Shown: in pieces, positions 25,801-37,097 of the stretch | Layout of the letters: every line of letters starts with the position of its first letter | Position numbering within the stretch: position 1 is the first letter of the stretch | DNA from: Acanthaster planci | Lineage: Eukaryota > Echinodermata > Asteroidea > Valvatida > Acanthasteridae | Length of the DNA stretch: 64,000 bases | Reading direction: 5' to 3' | Assembly: GCF_001949145.1 (NCBI RefSeq) | Contig: NW_019091361.1 | Coordinates: forward strand, 2,114,919 to 2,178,918 | Made by a program: the position numbers and the translations under genes | Notes under the pieces: generated by a model | What the model saw: the letters and a program-made list of their open reading frames with translations, nothing else | Databases searched by the model: none | What the model was told of the DNA's origin: nothing

Positions 25801-28314
25801 GATAAAGGGACCAACTGACAAAATTCTGGAAGTCATGGTAGGGACCAAGTGTCAGAATTTTGGTAGATGCTGAAATTCTTAATCCGTTCGCAATGTAATG
25901 TTTGGAAGGACTATTGAGATGGCATTACTGAGAGCGTTAATTATTTATGAACAGTGGTGCATCGGGTAAATCAGACAAACAAACGTAACTGTTTACTAAT
26001 GCATTGCCTTATTTTAAACCCGAAGTGTGGTGCGTACGGTAACGCCCCATATAGTATATCACGCGATGAAAAAACTCCATGAGATCAACCGCCTCGCAAT
26101 TACCCGTAATGGCTCATCTCGATTTCTTGATTGCCTTCTGTTTTGCTGGTCATTTTCGTTGGCTCTTCCCTCATCTTCGACTCAGATAATCTTCCGTGAG
26201 AGAAACGCAGGAGTAGAATACGAGTATTGGATGCCACCCAGACAGGGTGAAGGACACCCCGAAGTTCAGGATCAGTTACTGTCAGATGACACCGTTTCTG
26301 GTATGTTTTCATTCTCAACAAAAAAGCACACAGTGTATGACTACCAGTGTATGTAATTGTCACCAGCCGATGCATTATCGAGTCCAGAACAGCAGGGGGC
26401 GCAGTAGCCAATAAAAGGGAGGAGCTGGTACACGCGAGATTCTAGCGCCCTTCTTGAGTTTGAACTTAATTATTTCACAATTCTAAATCTTTTGTGGATT
26501 AACAAACAGCCCACCAGGACTAGTATAATGCCTCTTCATTTTTTTCTTGAAAAGAAAAGAGAACAGGTAATTTTTTAAGCCGCTGAATTGAACCAAATCA
26601 GTATTATTTAAAAATTCTTCAGGAATTGCTACTCCATTTGGCGGGGTTTTTGTTGCTTTGTAATTTTTATTTTCTTAATGGACTTTTCGCAAGTTGCATA
26701 ACGGATGAAAATGTTGGAAATAAGTTTGGCATTGGCAAGGACAGCAAACAAAATCCCTGAAACATCGTTGCGACTTCACTGTCAGATGGACAAGGCCGAC
26801 CCTCAGAGGCAAGCGAGTCGGAGACCAAACCCGAGTCTAGCTCCTCCTCCAACGTGACAATGACGGACGAGGACGAGGAGAACCCCGAGACAGAGGCGGG
26901 CTCAGACGGGGAGCCAGGACGCGAGTCCAGGAGGAAGCCCAAGAAGGACAAGGGCAAGAAGAAAGGGAGGGGCAAAGGCAGAGGCAACGGGAAAGGTATA
27001 CAACTTTGGTAGGCCTACTCGTGAAAAATACTAATATCCCTACTGTGCACTTGGCATTGCGTAGCATAATGGTCAGCGAGAACTTGAGCGTTCGGATCAT
27101 TTTCTCCCCAGACCATGGGCAGATGCCCAACCTTACAATACCTATGCATGAACTTGATGTGCTATGGGCGTGGACCTCTGACACTCATCTAAAAACCATC
27201 CATTTATCAAAGCCATAGAGATCAATGGATTACTCATCTTTCCATCTATAGTTCTATCAATGGTCGGTTATCTGTAATGCTCAGGGCATTTTTCATAACA
27301 CTGCCCTCGGCTTTATTCGTCTCTTGTACTAGCGTGGAATAAAGGCACAACTATTTGGGGGGCCCATTTGACATTTAATTTCAGCAATTTGTTTCCATGT
27401 TGGAAATAAGGGCCTTTAAGTGCATGTTTTCGATCCCCCCGCCTTTTAGTATTGACATGACAAAATGAAACCAATTTGCAAATGCACGTTTTCACAGATT
27501 GACAAATTTCCTTCCTCCTTGTGATCGTTTTTTTCTAGAGAAATGTCCGAAGTGCAGAAAGGTGCGCGGTTCACGGACGAGCCACTACTGCGAGAACGAC
27601 TTTGGTGAGTATTCTATAGTGCATTATACCTATCCGGAAATTTCAATGAACGTCACTCATTGCTTAATCTACAACAGCGACAGTTGTGCGGTGTTTTCAA
27701 TTTAACATAAATAAATTCTCCAGTCTTGATTTGATCATCGCAAAGGTATTATTTGAGTCGTTACAACGCGATTTTTGAGTTCTACAATCATATCGACCGA
27801 GCATGATGCGGCAGGTGCATGAAGCAGCAGTTTTGAGCCTCCTTACATGAGGAGTTTAAGTAAATATTTCGTTTAATACTTGGCAGCAGATGGGGAGGGA
27901 ATTTTGTGAGATCATTTTGTTCACAAGTCAAACTGACCTATTCAACCATCGTGTATACTAGTCCTGCACGTGGAGATACTCAGTAAGACCATCGAGAACG
28001 GCCAGACCCGATTCGACACCACCATCCTACAGACGTACAAGAACACAGTGCACCTTGGGCGGCGCGAATACATCTGGGTTCCCAACGTCTGCAAGTGCCC
28101 CAGGCTGAAAACCGGCGGGCAGTACCTGGTCACAGGCAACCGTCGGTTCGACACGGAGACGGGCGAGACCCGGCTGGTGGTGGACCGCGACAATCTGGTG
28201 TCGGCGTGGAAGGAAGGCTACCACAAGAAGTGGGACAGTATCCAGGCAAGGGAGTCGCTTGTCTGTGCCCAAGGAGAGGAGGAGGAGACAGAGGGGCCAA
28301 CGGGCCGTTTTTAG
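7811..28314 (+). CDS. ADAMTSL5: ADAMTS-like protein 5 homologue (secreted TSP1 / Cys-rich / spacer / NTR protein)
   Basis: Twelve coding exons: 7811-7891, 18531-18673, 19008-19083, 20004-20094, 20830-20960, 21821-21944, 25212-25298, 25674-25837, 26186-26300, 26786-26995, 27539-27604, 27962-28314. All introns are GT-AG and phase is kept at every junction, giving 546 residues and a TAG stop. Domain order is signal peptide (1-27), basic stretch, one thrombospondin type 1 repeat (about 45-97), ADAMTS-type cysteine-rich region (about 101-210), spacer (about 215-335), a charged low-complexity linker (about 338-408) and a netrin-like domain (410-531). In the ADAMTS-like family only ADAMTSL5 is known to combine a single TSP1 repeat with an NTR domain. 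There is no metalloprotease domain, so the product should be a non-enzymatic extracellular matrix protein; vertebrate ADAMTSL5 is linked to microfibrils. At 546 residues it is somewhat longer than the human protein (about 480), mainly because of the linker. Intron 1 is 10.6 kb and intron 6 about 3.3 kb; no further exons were seen in them. The exon junctions are my reading and lack transcript support. Confidence 0.88.
12025..12260. mobile_element. Foldback/MITE-like element, deleted copy, flanked by 12-bp duplication
   Basis: The element lies in intron 1 of the ADAMTSL5-like gene. A 12-bp direct repeat (AACTACAGGTAT) at 12025-12036 and 12249-12260 flanks a body that starts TTTCAAGATGT and ends in GGTAAGGGCAAAACC followed by a TATATA-rich terminus. 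It shares both ends and the tRNA T-arm segment (GTGGGTTCGAGTCCCAC, within 12101-12119) with the longer element at 52892-53235. Most of the left arm present in that copy is missing here. A 60-base run of N (12136-12195) falls where the longer copy has the remainder of its right arm. Confidence 0.75.
12136..12195. other. Assembly gap (60 N)
   Basis: Sixty Ns lie inside the foldback element. By comparison with the copy at 53 kb only about 30 bases should be missing, so the gap length is probably an estimate. Difficulty reading through the hairpin is a likely cause. Confidence 0.95.
18531..19083 (+). CDS. ADAMTSL5: ADAMTSL5-like exons 2-3: thrombospondin type 1 repeat
   Basis: Exons 18531-18673 and 19008-19083, joined in phase 2 through an Arg codon. 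Residues 48-54 read WSRWSDW, the WxxWxxW pattern whose tryptophans are C-mannosylated in this family. Residues 57-62 read CSRTCG, matching the Cxx(S/T)CG consensus for O-fucosylation by POFUT2. Further cysteines (RHC; QIC; RSC) complete a six-cysteine TSP1 fold across the two exons. Exon 2 begins with a strongly basic stretch ahead of the repeat. Confidence 0.9.
18752..18830 (-). repeat. tRNA-derived sequence (T-arm intact), probable SINE head or tRNA relic
   Basis: On the minus strand, 18776-18760 reads GTGGG CTCGAAT CCCAC. This is a perfect five-base-pair T stem with a seven-base loop that matches the RNA polymerase III B box. About 45 bases upstream on the same strand is TGGCCAGGATATTAAG (around 18824-18809), resembling a degenerate A box. 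The spacing fits a tRNA, but no full cloverleaf is evident. It lies 80 bases after exon 2 of the ADAMTSL5-like gene, antisense to it. Confidence 0.5.
20004..21944 (+). CDS. ADAMTSL5: ADAMTSL5-like exons 4-6: ADAMTS cysteine-rich region
   Basis: Exons 20004-20094, 20830-20960 and 21821-21944. Diagnostic ADAMTS-family segments are visible: SQDFRAMQCAIYN in exon 4, ECDLVCKT and DGTRC...MCINGKCQ in exon 5, and VGCDGDL...DVCGVCGG in exon 6, followed by NQTC, a possible N-glycosylation site. The order and spacing match the cysteine-rich module that lies between the first TSP1 repeat and the spacer in ADAMTS and ADAMTSL proteins. The phase 1 junction between exons 4 and 5 restores a glycine codon. 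Confidence 0.9.
20445..20605. repeat. Cluster of ACTCGAGTC-like short palindromes
   Basis: Within about 150 bases of intron 4 there are several copies of GACTCGAGTC or close variants (for example near 20450, 20480, 20540 and 20578), partly in opposite orientation. The pattern looks like a degenerate short-period repeat or a remnant of a transposon with repetitive ends. No coding sequence is involved. Confidence 0.4.
25212..26300 (+). CDS. ADAMTSL5: ADAMTSL5-like exons 7-9: spacer domain
   Basis: Exons 25212-25298, 25674-25837 and 26186-26300. Typical spacer features are the IPAGASNIRIKDKS segment in exon 7, FLLNGDWTIDWPGDY in exon 8 and a strand ending VEYEYWMPP in exon 9. Spacer domains lack cysteines and fold as beta sandwiches used for matrix and substrate binding; no cysteine appears in these exons, as expected. 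Two NxS sequons (NIS, NGS) lie in exon 8. Confidence 0.85.
26786..26995 (+). CDS. ADAMTSL5: ADAMTSL5-like exon 10: charged low-complexity linker
   Basis: This 210-base exon encodes about 70 residues linking the spacer to the NTR domain. The first half is acidic and serine-rich (runs such as SSSSSN and DEDEENPE). The second half is strongly basic (runs such as RRKPKKDKGKKKGRGKG). It keeps phase 1 on both sides, so it could be skipped without a frameshift. A basic cluster in a secreted protein could bind heparan sulphate; that is inference. The acceptor is pyrimidine-poor, so its exact start is less certain than the others. Confidence 0.75.
27539..28314 (+). CDS. ADAMTSL5: ADAMTSL5-like exons 11-12: C-terminal netrin-like (NTR) domain
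   Basis: Exons 27539-27604 and 27962-28314. The domain has the six-cysteine NTR / C345C pattern: CPKC at 410-413, C425, then NVCKC at 473-475, and a last cysteine at 531. Between them is the expected strand pattern (LHVEILSKT, REYIWVP, GGQYLVTG). NTR domains occur at the C terminus of netrins, complement C3-5, PCOLCE and ADAMTSL5. After the last cysteine comes a short acidic tail (GEEEETEG) and the stop at 28312-28314. Confidence 0.88.
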
Positions 28315-28868
28315 GGTGGTATCACCGGCCAACGTGCACTCGGTTCAAGATGAAATTATCTTGAGAGGCACAGAGTAAAATAGGAGGGCACCTTTTCTTT
28401 TAGTGGAGATTAATGGTGATCTGTGGTGAGAGAACGCATGCCAAACTCAACACTCATGTAAACTGGACGTGTTATAGTCATGAAGCATGAAGTGAGATTT
28501 CAGACAAGAATTTTAGAATGACAGTACCAACTCTCGTCTCGCCATTTTGAATCTCACCGTTTCAAACATAACGAATTTGTCGACGGTATCCATGTGTACT
28601 TTATATATCAATTTTTGTCATATTTATTTCAATCTCCTGGACCCAATACAACGCAGCTTATTTATAATATGTACAGTATTATAGGCGCGTGAGACCCTGT
28701 TCACGTGTCCGTATTTTGAATGAGAACCACGGAGATATTTTTGTACGAGACGACAAACTGTCGCCTACAGGATTCAGACAGACACCTGTTTTGCTTGACT
28801 CTTGTACCGGTATACGGGATTTATAATGACACAAAAAAGGGGCCTTGTTAAAGATTTTTCACTCGCCG

Positions 28869-28874
28869 AATAAA
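28869..28874 (+). terminator. Candidate polyadenylation signal of the ADAMTSL5-like gene
   Basis: A canonical AATAAA hexamer lies 555 bases after the stop codon at 28314. It is the first exact hexamer I noticed downstream on this strand. Use of this site is not shown by the sequence. Confidence 0.35.
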
Positions 28875-31272
28875 CTGGTTAAACTATCGATATTTTCAGA
28901 AAGGAAGGCAAATATAACAGGTATTTTGTAATATTGTTTCAATATACTGTTGTTGAACATAATAATGACTGAAGGGTGTACTCTGGTGGCATTTTGCTAT
29001 TTTAATATTGAAGTATTTTTATTCTGTATACTAAAGAATGTGCTTTCGGGTTAGAAAACATTCTCTGGCTGTGTAAATAAGCGTACGAATAATCACTAAG
29101 GCTTTAATTTCACCTTTCGTTTTTATTCTACACGCCTTGATAGTAGGCTAAATAGCCGACGTGTACATAACATTGCATGTAATATTCTGCGTTTAAAACG
29201 GTATGTTTATAAGCGAAGGAATAGATAGTTTTGCTTGGCTGGAATAATTTTGACGTAAATATTTAACCACTGTCGATATTATTTAAGAAATAATGAAAGT
29301 AGAAAATGGAATCCACGAAGTATTCACGTTCGATTAGAATCTTGTTTGATGTTCAATTTTGTTTTGAGGTAAGCACGCTCTTCTGAAATACACAAGTTAA
29401 CTGCATCAAGGATACTACGGATCGTTTCCTCTGGTACATTTGAGAACTTAGCGCGTAGCTATCAAATCTACCGCAAGTTTTCAGTCAGTTCACTCACCGG
29501 TAGCATCATGTCGGTCACGCCGCGTTATCATAGGGAAAAAGACTGGACGGCAGTAATGCAAGCTACTCACAAGATTTAAGATTGTTGATGGAGTGTGTGT
29601 TTGGGAGGAAGTGTGTCTGGAAAAACTCTTTCCATGAACAATATTCTCACTTGGCGTTCGTGCTCATTTCATCATTATCATCTAAACTTCATTTCCTTAT
29701 CAATAAATCTGCAACGGATATTTCATCCACGATCTCACAGAAAGGCTGTTTTTGTATGAAATTTAATAGACGATAGTGTGTTTAGACTGTTTTCTGACTA
29801 CCAAGTCTGAAACATTTATCTTTCCAAAAGAACGCTTGTGTGTTTCCTATCTCCGCCAGCCTTACAGGTTAACAGTGCTTTCACCTGATTAAAAGTTCTT
29901 AGGAAAAACAGAGACTGTCTTTTGAATTCATTGGTTAGTCCATGGTGTCAATATTTTGAATCTCATCACACAGAACAAACCAATGCCGAAATTCTCCTGA
30001 TTTAAATGAATACACGTTGCGCTTGAGTAGGCCCAAAGTACAGGCTCCATGGGTGCTCTCAAGCAAAGTTTGTAATTCGCATTTGGATTTTCTTAAACAA
30101 GAATCCTTTTGTAGCGGTTAACGACTTGCCCTGCAAATTGACAGGCGTACTTTGGACTCTGACTTTGCCGTCAGTTATTTTGGTTTTACTCGGCGTTTGA
30201 AGTTCAATGCTCCACGATGGTGCATTTTGGCCAAATACAGGGCAAAGTCCTTCACATTTCGCTTACATCTCGATTCAGAGAGGGAAGATGAGGGGACAAC
30301 AACGACGAGTCGTGGGATTCCATCCAAGCTCTCTGTAGGGGGAAATTTCCAAAGGGTGCCGGCCAATGAAGATTACTACATTACGCCAAACCAACCAACC
30401 AACCCCCACTCAATCGTTGTATCGTTACTTTGGAGCACACTTCCGATATGCCCAAACCGAAACTATCAAATGCCTCAAATATTATAACTCGGCAATGTTT
30501 TTGAAAGTATCAGTGTATTTTTATTCGTCATCAGAATGTATAAATATGACCGGAATATACATATATTAGTTGAAAATACAAAACGAGTTGAATGATTATA
30601 ATAAAGATATGACTTTTTGCATATCAAATCAAATATCACATTTTACAGGACTTTAAAGAAACTAATTGGTTAGTTGAATGCCTACATGAAAATCAAAAGA
30701 ATACAACATTCAAAATGTGTCAGCAGTTTGAGTAATGAAATTACACACATAAAAAGCAAATACAGTCACCATAAGAACTAACTTTACAGGATCCAAGCCT
30801 GCAGCCAGGAGGGGGATTTAATTAAGTCCACAAGTAGTACAAATTCTGATTTTGAACTGCAAAGCAGAACTATACTGAGGGTGAGCCTCAGGACATCATC
30901 TAACATAAGGTGAAGCTATGAAGTGTAATTTCAGTTTCACGATGTCCCTGTAGAATTGTGGAATGAGGTACCATATACACAAGATACGGGCTGTTTGTTT
31001 GAAGCCCTGGGCAGCCCCAGCTATGGCATTTTTGCTTACACTAGAACGTCAAGGATCTTTGGGTGGGTACCGGATGGGTGGGGACTGGGTGGGCGTGCCT
31101 TGCCCTGTACAGTACTTGAATCACATGAATTAATCTGACAAAAAGTAGGCCTACTCTCTGAATATAGGAGTAACACTGAAATTAATGGTTCGGCACATTT
31201 GCAGTGTTGGCAATTTTTGGACACTGACCTACGTGGACTCCTCTTCCCCCAGTACGGGCGATTTACAATAGT

Positions 31273-31286
31273 GCGCTACGTAGCGC
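31273..31286. repeat. 14-bp perfect palindrome GCGCTACGTAGCGC
   Basis: A perfect GC-rich palindrome, followed within about 100 bases by TTGGCCAACCA and then by GCGCACTGTGATTGGCCAA, which partly repeats its parts. The region 31268-31385 may be a relic of a small inverted-repeat transposon. Confidence 0.35.
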
Positions 31287-32752
31287 GCGTTGGCCAACCA
31301 CGATACGTGAAATCTGTCGACCCTTTCCAAACGCGCATCGGGTCAACATTTTGCGCACTGTGATTGGCCAAAGCGTTGCAAACTCTTGGTGGCGCCGTAT
31401 TATTGCACAAATTTAAAAACAAAGGAAAAAATGTTCAAAAGAAGAAGAAGAAGAAAAAAAAAAAAGAACTTGGGAAAGAGATAACGTCCACAAATTTCCC
31501 CATCGCTTAAGCTTCCCTGGGGAGCTAAGGACTATTCGATTTCTGTGTCAACCCACACTGTTTTGCATTCACGCCGAGTTAATACATGTCACAATGGTCT
31601 TGTGACTTAAAAGTTTTTACAAAAGTACACGCGTCTTTTTTCTTTAATTTCAGAGCTCAAAAACTGTGACACCCTAAAGTTTCAATATATCAGGGGCTCC
31701 CGTGAAGAATTTTAATTACGGGCAAAGATGAAATCGTCCTGGTCATTTCCAAGCATGTGCAAAAGCTGTCCGGAAAATCTGCACTAAAATATTAAGACGC
31801 GGTGTTCGCGCTTCCCGAAGGCAGGTCAAATTCACGAGAGCCTGAGAATACTATTTAAAGAATACAAAATGTTAATTCCCTGGACTGCTCAAAAAAATAA
31901 AAATAAGCTTGTAAATTAACTCATTTTTTTCAATTTTTGGGATCGTTTGGGGTATTCATAATTTTTGGTTCATTTGTTTTTAACCAAAACACGCTCTTGT
32001 CGCTGGTGTGTGCGAATAAAGGTCCTCTTATTATTCCCTTTAAAAATTAGTAATGTCGGCAGATCTTCAGAACTGCCTCCTCAGTGATACTAGATGAATT
32101 AATCTTAGTAACAAAGTACTTACCACCAAAATCTGTTACCACTTAATAAACACACAACTTTAGCCTACATTTCCTAACGCAAACAATTGACGTGTACAAG
32201 GTACGGTAGACTATGTAATGTTCTATTCTATACTGCATTCCATTTAAATCTTAAGCTTACATGAGAGAAGAAAAGGAGAGGCCCGAAGCACTTTTATTGT
32301 GACCACCATTAAAATCCTTCTTAACAACTTCAGGTCCCAAAACGATCTAGCGTGCTTGCTTGAGATGTGACTGGCGTTTAACCGACTCCATCGGCAACAA
32401 ATGACAGAGTGGAATGGTACAGAGATTCAGAGGAATGGAACAGAAAGGGGCCTGAGGGGGCATAAAGTCTTACCCCCAGGAAAAAAAAGGGAAATATAGA
32501 AGTTTGGAGCCATTGATTCTCCCGGTAAGTACGAAACTGATGGAATCTTTGTTGCCTGAGATGTGTTGAAGAAATGAACTCCATTGAAGTCTCAAAGCAT
32601 TAATAGGTAAACTTCTTGCACTGGCCAGTCACTTTATCTTAACGTCAAGTGACTGAATTACACCGTTCAATATGCTTCATTGTGACTGCTTTTAGCTATC
32701 AGGAGGAGAGGCAAATAAAGATATCCACACGAAAGAGCCGTCGGTAACACAT

Positions 32753-32797
32753 GAAAATTCAAAGATAAAGATGTCGAAAATTCAAAGATAAAGATGT
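32753..32797 (+). repeat. 22-bp direct tandem duplication
   Basis: GAAAATTCAAAGATAAAGAT plus GT occurs at 32753-32774 and again, identically, at 32776-32797 after a single C. Two perfect copies imply a recent local duplication. Confidence 0.85.
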
Positions 32798-35396
32798 ATA
32801 TCCCACCCTACAGACAGCCACAGACAGTGGTATAGACACCCCATAATGTGATGAAAAAAAGGCTAACTTCCAATTATTTTCCCAAGTCATGAAAACGTCA
32901 TTTAGGCATTCACCACGAATTTCTGTTTTGAAAGAATTTCTTTTTTTTGAAATTTCAATTTCACTTGAATGAAGTTCAAACCTGCTCAATTACTACCTTA
33001 TCACAAAAGAGAAGACGCAATCTCTGACTGATTAATTTAACAACTATGAGATTCTGCACCATATTTGGTAATGCTGCAGTTCGTCTTCAGGTAGTAAGTA
33101 TGGCCTGATCAACGGAACACATAAGCCTAGCCAAGACCTCAGAGACGAGCTCTGAACATGGGGAAAGTACAGAATACATGTATTAAGCTACTGTTAATCT
33201 AGACTTAAATCACAAAAAGTGTTGAGGCAGAATATATTCTCGTAAAAACACTGCGACCATGTTTGATTAATATATTATCAAACTTTGAAGAAACTAGAAA
33301 GAACAATTGTGAAAATTGAGGTAATGATTTTGTAAGGCCGAGGTTTATGTTAGATGTCTTAATGCTGTAAGCACTTCTCGTATGAAAAAAGGCAAAGTTT
33401 TAGAAGTAATGGTAAAGTAATCAGCTACAAAGTTTTTTTATAATCAAACTTTCCCCAAAATATAGTGAAGTAATTACTTGAGCACCAGTTCCTTTTGTTT
33501 TGCAGCTTAAAAATTACAGCATACAAATTAAGTGATATAAAGTACCAAAAGTGCAATTGCTCAACAGACCTGATTGAAGATAGAATTCATTTGAATCATC
33601 TCATCAAAATTATTTTCAAGAGGAGCTCACACAGAAGTACCACCACCTTGCACTAATATGCTCAAAACGCCAAGGTTCAGAGATCCAGGTAAAGGCTGGG
33701 AATTCAAACCAGGAGGAAATTAGAGCAAATTCAATTGCAGCAAAAACCATTCCCATTTGATTTCAAAACAATACTAGCAGAAATCAGCCAGGAAAGTCTG
33801 ACTGCAATGAGCTATTCAAGAATCCTGGTGAACAAATTTGCTTAGCAGAAAAGCTTGGAATGAACTATTTTCAGATCCAGTTGGTAAATCGCTCGCAAGG
33901 CAAATATTACACATAACAGAACATAAAAATGATACTGGCTTATTTGCACAGAGGAACACACTATGCCAGAAGATACAATCTGTGTAACCTCTGGTTTAAG
34001 AGAGAGGGCTCCTGACAATGCCACAAGAAGCTCTACATACATTCTATAAGCCCCAAGCTGGACCAAGAGAGGGTGCACTTTTCCTAGCAATGGAGGCTCC
34101 CCTGTCGGAACTGCACTGCGCTGGTTCACAAACGACCATCAAACGCACCTGCTATGGTCACGTCGTTACAAGCAAATTGAACACTCCCGACTAACATGGC
34201 TCTTTTTCAACTAGTGAGGGGGTGCTTCTGCTCAAGGTGGACAGAGGCTGACAATACAAGCTGATCAAAACAGCACCATTAACATAAACTCTTGTGAGGA
34301 AACTTATGCAGATTGTCGAACCCGACAGACAAGCCAGAGACCTTAAGGAGCATCTCAAAAGTTGGAATTTTTCCATTTCGTTGGACAGCTCCATTAGATC
34401 GTTTGGTAAACATGAATGTCTTGAGGCACCCCACAATTTTGTGTTGCAAATCAGCAGGGGGACCATCCTGCATGACACTCCTGTTCAAATGGCGCTAAGA
34501 TTCAGGAACCATCATAATTGACACTTCGGTTAACATAGGCTCCCTCCTGCAGAATGTTCCAGCTGACGGTTCCGAGAGAACATTCCATCCGGCACACATG
34601 CTCAAAAAGGCATGGAATGGTCCAATGGATGATTCCCACGGAACGGCAGCCATTCCAACGGAACACTCCGCGTTACACTGGGAACACTGAGCGTGCCCAG
34701 CCGAAAGGCCAATATGCCAAAAAGAATGTTCCAACTATTCTGACTTTTTGAGATGCTCCCTTACATGAGGAAATTTCGTGCTACATGAACCGAACTCCCG
34801 AGGGTATGTGAACAACTGTATTGAAATTCGACTGTTTAATATGGTGAATGACTTCAACAGAAACAAAAATACCTTTGCTGATTAAAAAAAAATCACACTC
34901 TGTTTACTAATGCCCCTGAATTGAAACTAGAAACAGAAACTAAATGAAATAATCAATAAAGCACTGTACCGAACATTGAAAACTGCCAGCATTTTGTCAG
35001 ATGTCAATTGAAAACATCAATTAATTACTTTCTCTGCCGGTAATGCCCACACCCTGTGCAACATGAACTGCTTTCTAATTTTAATGTTAAAATGAAAAAA
35101 TAAATTATAACCATCCGTCATACAAAGCAATAACACAAAGTAAACAAATACAACTCATGACTTTTTAAGCAAGATATACACAGCTGCATTTGCAGAAATT
35201 GATATGTCCTTTGACTTCTGAAGTTTCTAAAACTATCCACAAACCTTCAGGAAGATTTCGCCTTGACTGCAATGCCCATTTTTCTTTGAGAGGCCTGGAA
35301 AGGGAGACTAGGGCCTGGGGAAGTCCAAGTTACACTGATGTTGTACTTCTTCGATTCCTAATGTAGAGAATGAACAAAACGTAAAGGAGACTAGAT

Positions 35397-36440
35397 TTGT
35401 CCTCATTTCAACTGAGTGGCTGCGGCTACAAAAGCTATGGTATTNNNNNNNNNNNNNNNNNNNNNNNNNNNNNNNNNNNNNNNNNNNNNNNNNNNNNNNN
35501 NNNNNNNNNNNNNNNNNNNNNNNNNNNNNNNNNNNNNNNNNNNNNNNNNNNNNNNNNNNNNNNNNNNNNNNNNNNNNNNNNNNNNNNNNNNNNNNNNNNN
35601 NNNNNNNNNNNNNNNNNNNNNNNNNNNNNNNNNNNNNNNNNNNNNNNNNNNNNNNNNNNNNNNNNNNNNNNNNNNNNNNNNNNNNNNNNNNNNNNNNNNN
35701 NNNNNNNNNNNNNNNNNNNNNNNNNNNNNNNNNNNNNNNNNNNNNNNNNNNNNNNNNNNNNNNNNNNNNNNNNNNNNNNNNNNNNNNNNNNNNNNNNNNN
35801 NNNNNNNNNNNNNNNNNNNNNNNNNNNNNNNNNNNNNNNNNNNNNNNNNNNNNNNNNNNNNNNNNNNNNNNNNNNNNNNNNNNNNNNNNNNNNNNNNNNN
35901 NNNNNNNNNNNNNNNNNNNNNNNNNNNNNNNNNNNNNNNNNNNNNNNNNNNNNNNNNNNNNNNNNNNNNNNNNNNNNNNNNNNNNNNNNNNNNNNNNNNN
36001 NNNNNNNNNNNNNNNNNNNNNNNNNNNNNNNNNNNNNNNNNNNNNNNNNNNNNNNNNNNNNNNNCACGTCGTCATGAAGTGGCTGCGGCTACACAAGTTA
36101 TGGTATTGTGTACACAGTCTCTAAAGCTTTTTTGCCTCACATTCTGACGAAGCTGCTGTGGCTACAAAAGAAGCACCATGCACAACCTCTAAAGCTTTTA
36201 CGTCATATTGCCATGAAGTAGCTGTTCACAATGCCATAACTTATGTAGCCGCAGTCACTGCATGACGACGTGAGGCAAAAGCTTCAGAGACTGTGTGCAC
36301 AATGCCATAGCTTTTGCAGCCACAGCCACTTCATGACGAGTGGCTGAGGCTACAAAAGCAGCACCATGCACAACCTCTAAAGCTTTTACGTCACATTGCC
36401 TGAAGTGGCTGTGACTACAAGTTATGCTAATTTGCTCACA
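35397..36440. repeat. Short-unit satellite with direct and inverted copies, interrupted by a gap
   Basis: Units of about 66-73 bases carry a shared core, GAAGTGGCTGCGGCTACAAA (with substitutions), followed by an (A/C)AATGCCATA-type or GCACCATGCACAACC segment and CTCTAAAGCTTTT. Unit cores start at 36076, 36149 and 36215 in direct orientation. About two units then follow in reverse complement (roughly 36226-36340), and direct units resume at about 36341. The sequence just left of the gap (35413-35444) is another unit start. The inserted Ns probably hide more of the array. Confidence 0.8.
35445..36064. other. Assembly gap (620 N)
   Basis: The Ns are flanked on both sides by the same satellite unit, so the gap is best explained by assembly failure in the repeat. 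Long open frames called across it are artefacts. Confidence 0.97.
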
Positions 36441-36759
36441 GGTAGTCTTTAGAATACTCTTCAGATTTTGATCAGATATGAAAGATCCCAAAACTTTCGC
36501 TGAATGCTATAATGGGATATCCCAACAGGGTTTTGCTTCTACACCAACTTGACTATAACCGGTACCATTTACATCTTTTTGAAGCCAAATTCAGTTTACA
36601 CAGAGCTGCTTAAGCACAGAATTTGCTTAAGCACAAAATAAACATGCTTAATAAACAAAGGTTACCAGCTCAAACTCTATGTGATTGTCATGCTAACCAA
36701 AAGACAGGTGAATACCACTCCAAAACAATATACATTGTTTCTCGTGTTTGAATTAATTG

Positions 36760-37097
36760 TTATTAATCTTTGGTTTCCTTTTAACTACATGTGTTACCAT
36801 TTTTGATGGGGGGAGGTTCGTTTCTGTTCTGTGAGGCATATCAGTAGTTTTTTGGGTTGCTCTTTTTAATGCACTTTTTGTAGTTAATTTTTTTCAAGTC
36901 TTGCTCATGTGATTTTTATCGTTGAGGTTTTCACATTTTTTTGCTGTTCTGTGATGCATGCCCACAGTTTATATTTGACATTTTCACGTTCTTAGAGGTT
37001 TTTTGTAATTTCAACGCTGGTTGATTGTAAAGCGCCTGGGAGCATTGATTTTAAATGGATTAGGTGCTGTATAAATCGACATTATTATTATTATTAC
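36760..37097 (+). mobile_element. 3' end of a non-LTR retroelement (LINE or SINE tail) with (ATT)n
   Basis: The segment ends GTAAAGCGCCTGGGAGC, then GTGCTGTATAAATC, then ATTATTATTATTATT (about 37083-37097). A conserved GCGC...GCTGTATAAA motif just before an ATT microsatellite is typical of the 3' ends of CR1/L2-type LINEs and the SINEs that use them. The same tail motif ends the SINE at 51520-51975. The 5' boundary is a guess. Confidence 0.55.

Noticed and set aside
35308-36147. Open frames of 210-262 codons on both strands
   Set aside because: They run almost entirely through Ns of the assembly gap; the few real residues come from the satellite.
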